A stretch of 8,960 nucleotides of DNA from CAZGSG01 sp964528095 (lineage in GTDB: Bacteria > Bacteroidota > Bacteroidia > Chitinophagales > Chitinophagaceae), in assembly GCA_964528095.1 (NCBI GenBank), contig CAZGSG010000243.1, positions 1-8,960 on the forward strand, read 5' to 3'. Positions 1-6,859 of the stretch are shown piece by piece. The notes under the pieces are model-generated. The model searched no databases. It was not told the origin of the DNA and worked only from the letters and a program-made list of their open reading frames with translations. Every line of letters begins with the position of its first letter. Position 1 is the first letter of the stretch. A program made the translations under genes and the position numbers.

Positions 1-22
1 GGTATAGGAAATTGACGGGTCA

Positions 23-2749
23 GTGCAGGGAAAAGTGGCGGAAGTGACAGTAAACAGCCATGGCGGCCAGCCCGGTGGTTGTGTTTCTGTAAGAGTCCGG
101 GGTATAACTTCCGTGAATGGAAATGAGCCTCTCTATGTAGTCGATGGCGTGCCATTGGTGGCTCAAAATAATAGTCTTGAACAGAATGTACTCGGTGGTG
201 GTTCCGGATCAACCGGGCAAAGCGTATTGGCAACATTGAATCTTTCGGATATCGCTTCGGTAGATATTTTGAAAGATGCTTCGGCGCAGGCGATCTATGG
301 TTCACGTGGTGCGAATGGTGTAGTGTTGGTGACTACCAAAAAAGGTCGTAGCGGCGAAGGCAAGGTTACCTATGATACATATTATAGTATCCAGGAAATC
401 CCCAAAAAATTATCCGTAATGAATTTGCGGGAGAATGCTGGTTATATGAATTCGCTGGTAAATGAAATACGGGCCGTTCCGGGTAGCGGACTGGATAGTA
501 TCGGCGAGTTCAAAGATCCAAGTGTACTTGGAACAGGTACGGACTGGCAGGATGAAATCTACCAGCGAGGCAGTATTCAAAGTCACCAGTTATCTTTTTC
601 CGGTGGACAGGGAAAGACCACCTATTATTTCTCCGGCGGGTATTTCGATCAACAGGGAACATTGATCGAAACAAAATTCAAAAGATATAACCTGCGCTTA
701 AGCCTGGATCAGCAGGTGAAGAGCTGGCTTAAAGCAGGCATCAGTTCCAATCTTTCAAGAAGTAATCAAAAGATCGGTTTATCCGATGGGTTTGATGCGG
801 TGACCAGCGTGGTATTATTCAATAGTCCCGCATCACCTGTAAAAGATATATATGGTAATTATATTTCTCAATCCGTGATCGGTGGCAGCCAGTTTGGAAA
901 TCCTAATAATCCTGTCGCGCTGGCCAGTCTGCGGGATGTTCGGGCTGTATCAACAAAAGCTTTTGGAAATGTATATGCTGATATTGATATCATGAAAGGC
1001 CTGACGTTGAGAAATGAGCTGAACTACGATTTTAACCTGAGAAGTGGAAAGGCTTTTCAACCTTATCTCAAAAACGATAGTACAAATGCTACCATTATTT
1101 CTCCCTCAAGATTAAGAGAAGAACGGAATAACAGCATATACTATGCTTTTAAAACCTATTTATCCTACAACAACTATTTTGGCAAACATTCTATAAGCGC
1201 CACGCTTGGTCATGAGGCGCAGTATAGCCAGTATGACTACATCCAGGTGAATAGAGATAATCTTGTACTTAATCTTCCTTCCCTGGCGGCAGGCGCAGGT
1301 GGTGATGGGTCTGGTGAGCAAATAGGAGCAGGAGCAGATAAATGGAAAATGGAATCCTATTTTGCCCGTGTTGGTTATACATTTAATAATAAATATTCCA
1401 TCACCGGTACGATCCGTGCAGATGGTTCATCCAGCTTCGGGCCCAATAACAGGTGGGGATATTTTCCGGCTGCATCCGCTTCCTGGACTGTTACCAATGA
1501 GCCTTTTGCAAGCGATATAAAAAACCTGAACTATCTTAAATTGAGAGTGGGAACAGGCGCTGTTGGTAACCAGGATGTGGGCGCTTCCAATGTGTTTACT
1601 TCGAATATCATACTTTATCCAACAGCTCCGTTTGGCGCTGGTGGTTTGCCGGCTAACGTAGAAAACCCTAACCTGAGCTGGGAATCTGTGATTACGTACA
1701 ATGCGGGGGTGGATGCTACACTATTTAATAAAAAAGTAGATGTAACAATCGATGTGTATAAAAAAGTAACCTCTGATATGTTACTGCCAACACAGTTAGG
1801 CGCATTCTCCGGCCTTGGGCAGGACTACCAGGATATTAAAACTCCTATTACCAATGACGGACAGATGACGAATACCGGTATAGATGTAAGTATCACTACG
1901 TATAATATCCAGAATAAAAACTTCAGCTGGAAAACCGGTATCATATTCAGTCATTATAAAAACAGGCTTGACTATCTCAATACACCGGATGCGATCATCA
2001 AGGGCGAGTTCAATGAATATGGCACACTCAATCTCGTAAGTCTTTCAAGACAGGGATTGCCAATGGGTTCTTTTTATGGGTATGTCACCGATGGACTTTT
2101 CAGGAGCATGGCTGAATTGAATAATGGCACAGACTGGGGATTGCCAGTGGGTATCGGGCAGCAATGGCTGGGAGATATCCGGTTCAAAGACCTGAATGGC
2201 GATAAGAAAATCGACGACAAGGATGTAACGGAAATAGGCAATCCAAATCCCAAGTTTACTTATGGAATGACCAACACATTTACCTACCAGGGATTTGATC
2301 TTTCAGTATTTATTACGGGAAGTTATGGCGCAAAGATCTTTAACTACTCACGCAGACAAACAGAAGCAATGAATTCCGCTTATACCAACCAGCTCACTAC
2401 TGTGCTGGACAGGTATACTGCTTCCAATCCGAATGGTTCTTTACCCCGGTATAACCAATGGCATAATAATAACCTGCGTATATCTGACCGGTATATCGAA
2501 GATGGTTCTTACCTGCGTATACAGAATCTTGCTATCGGGTATAGTTTGCCAAAGAACTTTATTGGCAAAGCAAAGATCGCGGCAGCAAAAATATATGCGT
2601 CTATACAGAACCTGAAAACATTTACCAAATACACAGGTTATGACCCTGAACTGGGTGCATATAATAACAGTGTCCGTTTCATGAACATCGATAATGGGCA
2701 TTATCCAAATCCAAGAACATTTACCATCGGTGCCAACATCGAATTTTAA
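23..2749 (+). CDS. SusC-family TonB-dependent outer-membrane transporter (5'-partial, frame broken at the window start)
   Basis: This is the outer-membrane beta-barrel of a SusC/SusD glycan importer, powered by TonB. Seen: plug-domain motifs RVRGITSVNGNEPLYVVDG (residues 24-42) and SVDILKDASAQAIYGSRGAN (79-98) with VVLVTTKKG after them; a long barrel region rich in alternating aromatics; the SusC motif GDIRFKDLNGDKKIDDKD (717-734), which resembles a calcium-binding loop; and a barrel C-terminus ending NPRTFTIGANIEF. The family is usually about 1000-1100 residues, so the signal peptide, the N-terminal carboxypeptidase-regulatory-like domain, the TonB box and the plug start are absent. The GTG at 23 is only the first start-like codon; the true start must lie upstream. 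In this frame a TAG sits at 5-7, while another frame reads RKLTG, a typical plug-start motif, at 6-20. The gene is therefore frameshifted or wrongly assembled there. It is followed 20 bp later by the SusD gene. The family call is certain; substrate (mannan) is inferred from neighbours. Confidence 0.93.
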   Translation: MQGKVAEVTVNSHGGQPGGCVSVRVRGITSVNGNEPLYVVDGVPLVAQNNSLEQNVLGGGSGSTGQSVLATLNLSDIASVDILKDASAQAIYGSRGANGVVLVTTKKGRSGEGKVTYDTYYSIQEIPKKLSVMNLRENAGYMNSLVNEIRAVPGSGLDSIGEFKDPSVLGTGTDWQDEIYQRGSIQSHQLSFSGGQGKTTYYFSGGYFDQQGTLIETKFKRYNLRLSLDQQVKSWLKAGISSNLSRSNQKIGLSDGFDAVTSVVLFNSPASPVKDIYGNYISQSVIGGSQFGNPNNPVALASLRDVRAVSTKAFGNVYADIDIMKGLTLRNELNYDFNLRSGKAFQPYLKNDSTNATIISPSRLREERNNSIYYAFKTYLSYNNYFGKHSISATLGHEAQYSQYDYIQVNRDNLVLNLPSLAAGAGGDGSGEQIGAGADKWKMESYFARVGYTFNNKYSITGTIRADGSSSFGPNNRWGYFPAASASWTVTNEPFASDIKNLNYLKLRVGTGAVGNQDVGASNVFTSNIILYPTAPFGAGGLPANVENPNLSWESVITYNAGVDATLFNKKVDVTIDVYKKVTSDMLLPTQLGAFSGLGQDYQDIKTPITNDGQMTNTGIDVSITTYNIQNKNFSWKTGIIFSHYKNRLDYLNTPDAIIKGEFNEYGTLNLVSLSRQGLPMGSFYGYVTDGLFRSMAELNNGTDWGLPVGIGQQWLGDIRFKDLNGDKKIDDKDVTEIGNPNPKFTYGMTNTFTYQGFDLSVFITGSYGAKIFNYSRRQTEAMNSAYTNQLTTVLDRYTASNPNGSLPRYNQWHNNNLRISDRYIEDGSYLRIQNLAIGYSLPKNFIGKAKIAAAKIYASIQNLKTFTKYTGYDPELGAYNNSVRFMNIDNGHYPNPRTFTIGANIEF

Positions 2750-2769
2750 TTTAGTTTAAACATCATATA

Positions 2770-4371
2770 ATGAAGAACAAGTCAATATTTCTTTTATGCG
2801 GGTTGGTCATACTTGCCAGCTCATGTAAGAAATCTTTCCTGGATAATCCTTCTACAGTTTCACCTACGGTAGATAACTATTACAGCAATGCGGTGGAAGT
2901 AAATGGCGCTACCGGGCTTTTATATAATGCCGTATGGAATAACTGGTTTGATAAGGCCTTTATTTCAGTAGGCGATGTATTGGGAGGTACTGTTACTGGC
3001 GCTGCCGGCAATGCGCAGTATAATTCTTTTTATAATTTTAATATCCAGAGTACAGACGGGTTGATATTTGATACCTGGAAATCGTGTTATAAGGCAGCCG
3101 GCCAGGCATCCGTGCTGATTCAATCGTTTGAAAAAAAGAAAGCGCAGTTGGGTGAACAGCCTTTCCTCAATGCAGGTATCGCGGAAGCGAGATTTATACG
3201 CGGGTTTTCATATTTCTATATAGGGAGAACCTTTGGCGATGCGCCTATCGTGGACAACCCGGTTGCGCTGACTGAGCCAGGTGGTTACCTGGTGCCACGT
3301 TACCTGCAAAAAGATGTATTGAAATTCGCGATCGAGGACCTGAAATTTGCAGAAGCCAACCTGCCTGAAGTAGCCGCGCAGGACGGCCGTGTAAGCCGCT
3401 ATTCGGCGAAAGGACTGATGGCGAAAATTTATCTCTACCTGAAAGATTATCCCAATGCGAAATTAAAAGCAAAAGAAGTGATGGATTATGCTACTGCCAA
3501 TCCCGGAAAGATCGGGTTGAATGCAGATTATCTTTCTATGTTCACATCCTCCGCTTTTGCCAATAACAATAATAAAGAAAACCTGTTTTCCCTGCGCTGG
3601 CTTACGGCAATGGGATGGAATGGGGGCAACAGGTATCAGTTATATGTAGGGCCACAACCATTACTACGTCCTTTACCCACAGGCGGTAATGGCTATTCAG
3701 CCGTGGTTCCCTCTATTGATATGCTGAACCCGGCTACTGGTTACTCATTCGGTGATAACAGGAGACAGTGGTCTGTAATGGAACAGGGTTTTCATAAAGC
3801 AGATTGGGTGAATGTGAACTTTCCGACCGGGTTTACTTATGATACCACAACGAACAATACGGATGATTATAAGATCAAGACTGGTACACGTTCGAATATC
3901 CTCAAATATGTGGTAGGTCCAAACCGGACAAATGAACCTGTGAATACAAATTCACATAGCCAAATCGCCACGTATATCCTGCGATACGCGGATGTATTGC
4001 TTATTTATGCAGAAGCTGTACTTGCAGGCGGTACCAGCACCAGCGATGCAGGCGCGCTGGCAGCTTATAATGCGGTACACAATCGCGCAGGCCTGGTAAG
4101 TGTGACCAGCTTTACATTGGACGATATATTGCATGAAAGAAAAGTGGAGTTTGCTTTTGAAGGCGATTACTGGTTTGATATTCAACGCCAGGGTTTTGCC
4201 AAAGCCAAACAAATGATAGAGGCGCAGGAAAGAGGTACTTATGATGGTAATAAACAATTGACAAGTTTTAAAGCGACCATCACTTCCGCGGCGCAGCTTT
4301 TCCTGCCTATTCCACAGTCTGAAACAGTAAGTAATCCTAAACTGCTGGAAGCCGCTGTACCGTATTATTAA
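2770..4371 (+). CDS. SusD/RagB-family outer-membrane glycan-binding lipoprotein
   Basis: This is the surface lid that binds glycan and sits on the SusC barrel. The ATG at 2770 begins a lipoprotein signal peptide with lipobox LASSC, so Cys19 would be the lipidated residue, followed by KKSFLDNPST, a common SusD mature start. SusD hallmarks: helical TPR-like region with AEARFIRGFSYFYIGRTFGDAPIV (about 138-161), SRYSAKGLMAKIYLYLKDYP (209-228), ILRYADVLLIYAEAV (403-417), ILHERKVEFAFEGDYWFDIQ (453-472), and the end LFLPIPQSETVSNPKLL (510-526). The length of 533 aa is normal and the frame is intact. There is no Shine-Dalgarno sequence; the A/T-rich leader is usual for Bacteroidota. It lies 20 bp after susC and 19 bp before the IPT lipoprotein gene, so the three are probably one transcript. 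Binding of manno-oligosaccharides is inferred from the GH26/GH130 context, not from the sequence. Confidence 0.96.
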   Translation: MKNKSIFLLCGLVILASSCKKSFLDNPSTVSPTVDNYYSNAVEVNGATGLLYNAVWNNWFDKAFISVGDVLGGTVTGAAGNAQYNSFYNFNIQSTDGLIFDTWKSCYKAAGQASVLIQSFEKKKAQLGEQPFLNAGIAEARFIRGFSYFYIGRTFGDAPIVDNPVALTEPGGYLVPRYLQKDVLKFAIEDLKFAEANLPEVAAQDGRVSRYSAKGLMAKIYLYLKDYPNAKLKAKEVMDYATANPGKIGLNADYLSMFTSSAFANNNNKENLFSLRWLTAMGWNGGNRYQLYVGPQPLLRPLPTGGNGYSAVVPSIDMLNPATGYSFGDNRRQWSVMEQGFHKADWVNVNFPTGFTYDTTTNNTDDYKIKTGTRSNILKYVVGPNRTNEPVNTNSHSQIATYILRYADVLLIYAEAVLAGGTSTSDAGALAAYNAVHNRAGLVSVTSFTLDDILHERKVEFAFEGDYWFDIQRQGFAKAKQMIEAQERGTYDGNKQLTSFKATITSAAQLFLPIPQSETVSNPKLLEAAVPYY

Positions 4372-4382
4372 TGTATAAAACA
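4371..4382 (+). repeat. 12-bp start-codon-proximal repeat, copy 1 (ATGTATAAAACA)
   Basis: The 12-mer ATGTATAAAACA overlaps the last base of the SusD stop codon and ends 8 nt before the ATG of the IPT lipoprotein gene. The identical 12-mer stands before the GH26 start. It may be a translation-enhancing A/T-rich leader or a promoter-like TATAAA element; chance identity in A/T-rich spacers cannot be excluded. Confidence 0.3.
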
Positions 4383-4390
4383 AACATCGC

Positions 4391-5452
4391 ATGAAAAATA
4401 TAAAAAATCTGTTTACTTTTTTACCTGTCCTTATCATTACGATGATAGTGCTGGCAGCTTGTACAAAAGAAACAAAGTCCAGGGCCGATGCTTCATCCAA
4501 TCCCGTAGCTGAAGCAGTATCACCAGTAACAGGCCCGGGTAACCAGGTGCTGACATTAAAAGGAAACGGATTGGGAGATATCGTGAAGATCGTTTTTGAC
4601 AAAGGAAATGTACCCGCGCCTTTTAATGCTGTATTCAACACAGAGAACGCACTTGTATTCAGGGTGCCTGATACAGCCAATGGCGGACCTCAGAACATTG
4701 TATTTACCAACAGGCTTGGAAAGCAGGTGACTATTCCATTTAATGTGATAGCATTGCCAAGCGTTACCGATGTTTCTAATTACAATTTTACTGCAGGTAC
4801 CGTTCTCATATTATCAGGCAATAATCTCAATGATGTGTCGAAGGTGTTATTGACCGGCACTACCAATGAAGCCACTATCATTTCTTCCACCAAAAGGCAA
4901 CTCGTGATAGCGATGCCGGCTACTACGGTGAACAGGGCAACGCTCACGATCACTAATTCAACCGGGCCAATGACAACCTCGCAGGAATTTGTAAACCTGG
5001 ATAAGGCATTCAAGATTTTTACCGATGATTATGCGCCAGGTTTCCAGGACGCGTCATGGGGCGATGTTGGTTTTATCAGTAGCGCGGTCTTTAAGTCGGG
5101 TACAAAATCTGTTGGAAAAAAATATGCTGCGGGTAACTGGCACCAGCTTGGTTTTGGATGGACGAATATTTCCAACGACGGGTATACTTATCTGTCCTTC
5201 TGGATAAAAGGAGCTTCTAAAGATTATCCGCTTTGGATATCCACTTCCACAAGCGTGGGTGGTTTCGCAAGTTTTGAAACGCCTACCAAAATAAATGTAC
5301 CTGCCAATGTATGGACCTATTTTAAGATTTCAGTCGGCACCCTCAACTTATGGGCTACCGGTACAGCTTTTAACCAGATCGGCTGGCGTATACAGGGGCC
5401 TGATGGGCAGGACGAAACCTTTTACCTGGATGATGTGATATTAGTAAAATAA
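4391..5452 (+). CDS. IPT/TIG-domain surface glycan-binding lipoprotein (SGBP-like)
   Basis: This is probably the extra surface glycan-binding protein that accompanies the SusC/SusD pair. The start at 4391 gives a signal peptide ending in lipobox LAAC (Cys24). Two immunoglobulin-like IPT/TIG domains follow, about residues 42-119 (AVSPVTGPGNQVLTLKGNGL, then ...QNIVFTNRLGKQVTIPF) and 122-203 (PSVTDVSNYNFTAGTVLILS, then ...ATLTITNSTG). These carry the family pattern of an ordered G-x-G-N-x-L strand and a hydrophobic edge. The last ~145 residues (207-353) form a separate domain with eight Trp residues (223, 250, 257, 271, 282, 308, 321, 332) and the end FYLDDVILVK, which looks like a jelly-roll carbohydrate-binding fold. 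There is no catalytic motif. At 353 aa it resembles SusE-position proteins in mannan, xyloglucan and cellulose-related PULs. The specific ligand cannot be read from the sequence; mannan is inferred. A strong hairpin follows its stop codon. Confidence 0.88.
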   Translation: MKNIKNLFTFLPVLIITMIVLAACTKETKSRADASSNPVAEAVSPVTGPGNQVLTLKGNGLGDIVKIVFDKGNVPAPFNAVFNTENALVFRVPDTANGGPQNIVFTNRLGKQVTIPFNVIALPSVTDVSNYNFTAGTVLILSGNNLNDVSKVLLTGTTNEATIISSTKRQLVIAMPATTVNRATLTITNSTGPMTTSQEFVNLDKAFKIFTDDYAPGFQDASWGDVGFISSAVFKSGTKSVGKKYAAGNWHQLGFGWTNISNDGYTYLSFWIKGASKDYPLWISTSTSVGGFASFETPTKINVPANVWTYFKISVGTLNLWATGTAFNQIGWRIQGPDGQDETFYLDDVILVK

Positions 5453-5462
5453 ACTAGCTTTA

Positions 5463-5510
5463 AAAGAACCGGCTCATTCGCTCAACACATGAATGAGCCG
5501 GCTTTATTAT
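5463..5510 (+). terminator. Hairpin terminator after the SusC/SusD/IPT genes
   Basis: A perfect 11-bp GC-rich stem pairs ccggctcattc (5469-5479) with gaatgagccgg (5491-5501) across an 11-nt loop. After a two-base A bulge on the left, aaag (5463-5466) also pairs with cttt (5502-5505). The right side continues into ttattat. It begins 10 bp after the IPT gene stop. It is likely an intrinsic terminator or attenuator that makes the outer-membrane genes more abundant than the downstream enzymes. With its A-rich left flank it could also act on the opposite strand. Confidence 0.82.
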
Positions 5511-5544
5511 ACCATTCTATTCCTTTCCTTTTTAATAAACGGAT

Positions 5545-5565
5545 TTTTCAGATAGCGTCTGAAAA
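5545..5565. promoter_or_regulatory. Perfect 8-bp inverted repeat upstream of the GH26 gene (candidate operator or hairpin)
   Basis: ttttcaga (5545-5552) is exactly matched by its reverse complement tctgaaaa (5558-5565) around the 5-bp spacer tagcg. It lies 33-54 bp before the GH26 start and 35 bp after the terminator stem-loop, where a promoter would be expected. The A/T outer and CAGA/TCTG inner arms resemble a dimeric regulator site, but a small 5'-UTR hairpin is equally possible. No matching copy was seen upstream of the other genes. Confidence 0.35.
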
Positions 5566-5575
5566 CTGATCGGTC

Positions 5576-5587
5576 ATGTATAAAACA
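5576..5587 (+). repeat. 12-bp start-codon-proximal repeat, copy 2 (ATGTATAAAACA)
   Basis: Exact second copy of the 12-mer, ending 11 nt before the GH26 ATG and starting 10 bp after the dyad at 5545-5565. A shorter relative, ATGTAAAAC (6845-6853), ends 6 nt before the symporter ATG. None of these gene starts has a Shine-Dalgarno sequence, so the repeat may help define the start region. Confidence 0.3.
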
Positions 5588-5598
5588 GTTTCACCACG

Positions 5599-6747
5599 AT
5601 GAAACAATTCGCCAGGTATTTTTATTTACTTATTGCCGCACTAATCATCTGTTCCTTTCATGCGATCGCTCAACAGGAGTTGCCTGCTGATAAAGATGCC
5701 GGTAAGGAGACAGTAAACCTGTACCGTAACCTCAAGACGCTGGCGCAAAAGGGTTTTATGTTTGGTCACCAGGACGACCTGGCCTATGGTGTAGAATGGA
5801 AATATAAACCAGGCCGGAGTGATGTAAAAGAAACTGCGGGCGATTATCCTGCTGTATACGGCTGGGACCTGGGTGGAATTGAAAGGCCAAACGGTACGAC
5901 CAATTTGGATGGGGTGCCATTTAAAAAAATGAAACAGTTTATCAGGGAAGGATATGAAAGAGGAGGCATTGCTACCATTAGCTGGCATGCGGATAGTCCG
6001 TTTGGCGCGCAGAAAGGCGCCTGGGATACCACCCATGGTAGCGTTGCTGCCATACTTCCGGGTGGCGACCGGCATGAGTTATATAAGTCATGGTTGGACA
6101 AGGTAGCCGCATTTATTGGTTCACTTAAGGGAAGCAAAGGCGAAGCGATTCCTGTATTGTTTCGTCCTTTTCATGAATTTACCGGCAACTGGTTCTGGTG
6201 GTGCCGCAATACCTGTAGTGAGTACGAATTTGAAACGCTCTGGCGATTCACCGTTTATTACCTGCAGCAACAAAAGAAATTGCATAATATCTTATGGGTA
6301 TACAATACATCGGGCGACTTTAAATCAAAAGAAGAATTTTTACAACGTTATCCCGGGGATGATGTGGTGGATATGCTGAGTTTTGATACCTATCAGTATG
6401 AGGACCCGCAAAAAAATAACTGGTTCGAGAAAAACACCAATGCCTTATTAGCCATTACCGGTGAAGCTGCGAAAGAAAAGAATAAATTATTTGCACTTTC
6501 CGAGACGGGGTATGAGGCCATTCCTTATGCTTCATGGTGGACAGAAACACTGATGAAAGCAATTGGGGACAATAAGATATCTTATGTATTGGTATGGCGG
6601 AATCATGGGTATAATGAGGGTATGAAAAAGATGCACTATTACGCGCCGTATAAAGGGCAGGTGTCGGCTGCGGATTTCCAGAAATTTTATGAACTTGAGA
6701 GAACACTTTTTGAAAAGGACGTAAATAATGAAAAAATTTATCAATAA
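5599..6747 (+). CDS. Secreted GH26 beta-1,4-mannanase (probably periplasmic, mannobiose-releasing)
   Basis: This enzyme hydrolyses beta-1,4-mannosidic bonds with retention of configuration. The ATG at 5599 starts a signal peptide with a hydrophobic core (residues 8-20) and a likely signal peptidase I site after AIA (24/25). The only Cys nearby (18) is preceded by Ile, so it is not a lipobox. The GH26 barrel fills the rest. Seen: FGHQDDLAYG (55-64), YGWDLGG (87-93), ISWH (127-130), FRPFHEFTGNWFWW (188-201) with Glu193 as the expected acid/base, and ALSETGYE (299-306) with Glu302 as the expected nucleophile. At 382 aa it is a single-domain enzyme with no binding module. Lacking a lipid anchor, it is more likely periplasmic than surface-bound. 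This resembles mannobiose-producing GH26 enzymes of Bacteroides (for example BF0771 of B. fragilis and BoMan26A of B. ovatus). The product is inferred from the GH130 gene downstream. Hairpins flank the gene on both sides, so it may be its own transcription unit. Confidence 0.94.
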   Translation: MKQFARYFYLLIAALIICSFHAIAQQELPADKDAGKETVNLYRNLKTLAQKGFMFGHQDDLAYGVEWKYKPGRSDVKETAGDYPAVYGWDLGGIERPNGTTNLDGVPFKKMKQFIREGYERGGIATISWHADSPFGAQKGAWDTTHGSVAAILPGGDRHELYKSWLDKVAAFIGSLKGSKGEAIPVLFRPFHEFTGNWFWWCRNTCSEYEFETLWRFTVYYLQQQKKLHNILWVYNTSGDFKSKEEFLQRYPGDDVVDMLSFDTYQYEDPQKNNWFEKNTNALLAITGEAAKEKNKLFALSETGYEAIPYASWWTETLMKAIGDNKISYVLVWRNHGYNEGMKKMHYYAPYKGQVSAADFQKFYELERTLFEKDVNNEKIYQ

Positions 6748-6778
6748 GAATCTAACAGCAGCAATCGTTGGAATCTGA
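6728..6778 (+). pseudogene. Possible relic of a lipoprotein gene start (16 codons, then stop), overlapping the GH26 gene end
   Basis: An ATG at 6728, in a typical Bacteroidota start context (taaataatgaaaaaa), opens the frame MKKFINKNLTAAIVGI and stops at TGA 6776-6778. It overlaps the last 20 bases of the GH26 gene in another frame. If the stop is ignored, the next residues are Gly-Cys-Gly-Leu, so the stop would occupy the -2 position of a lipobox (Ile-stop-Gly-Cys). The frame then runs 17 codons to another stop at 6830-6832. It looks like the remnant of a signal peptide of a lost lipoprotein gene. A short leader peptide ahead of the hairpin, or chance, are alternatives. Confidence 0.25.
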
Positions 6779-6814
6779 GGTTGCGGGCTGACTCTTCATC
6801 CTGCAACCGTTTTT
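6779..6814 (+). terminator. Intrinsic terminator after the GH26 gene
   Basis: ggttgcggg (6779-6787) pairs with cctgcaacc (6800-6808), giving nine pairs including one G-T wobble. The loop is 12 nt and the run gttttt (6809-6814) follows directly. This is a standard Rho-independent layout 31 bp after the GH26 stop. The tail also forms a small perfect dyad, ccgtttt-t-aaaacgg (6807-6821). It suggests that the symporter and GH130 genes have their own promoter in 6815-6859 or are reached by read-through. No convincing Bacteroidota promoter could be picked out there. Confidence 0.78.
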
Positions 6815-6859
6815 AAAACGGCTATTTATTGACATACTATTGAAATGTAAAACCTGTAG

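Noticed and set aside
2750..2769. Searched the short spacer between the SusC and SusD genes for a promoter or hairpin
   Set aside because: Only 20 A/T-rich bases with a short gtttaaac palindrome; this is too little to call a site.
3952..4680. Open frame of 242 codons on the minus strand
   Set aside because: It lies antisense across the well-supported SusD and IPT lipoprotein genes, has no recognisable motif and no plausible start context. It is a shadow of those genes.
5641..6137. Two overlapping minus-strand frames (144 and 97 codons) inside the GH26 gene
   Set aside because: They are antisense to conserved GH26 catalytic-domain sequence and show low-complexity shadow composition; no independent support.
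6200..6222. Cys202 and Cys206 next to the GH26 acid/base motif as an unusual metal or disulfide site
   Set aside because: Cysteines in this loop seem common in Bacteroidota GH26 mannanases as far as I recall, so this is not a distinctive feature.
6829..6842. TTGACA (6829-6834) and TACTATTG (6835-6842) as a symporter promoter
   Set aside because: TTGACA has no -10 hexamer at proper spacing. TACTATTG is one base from the Bacteroidota -7 consensus TAnnTTTG, but no -33 TTTG element lies at the right distance upstream. Too weak to annotate.
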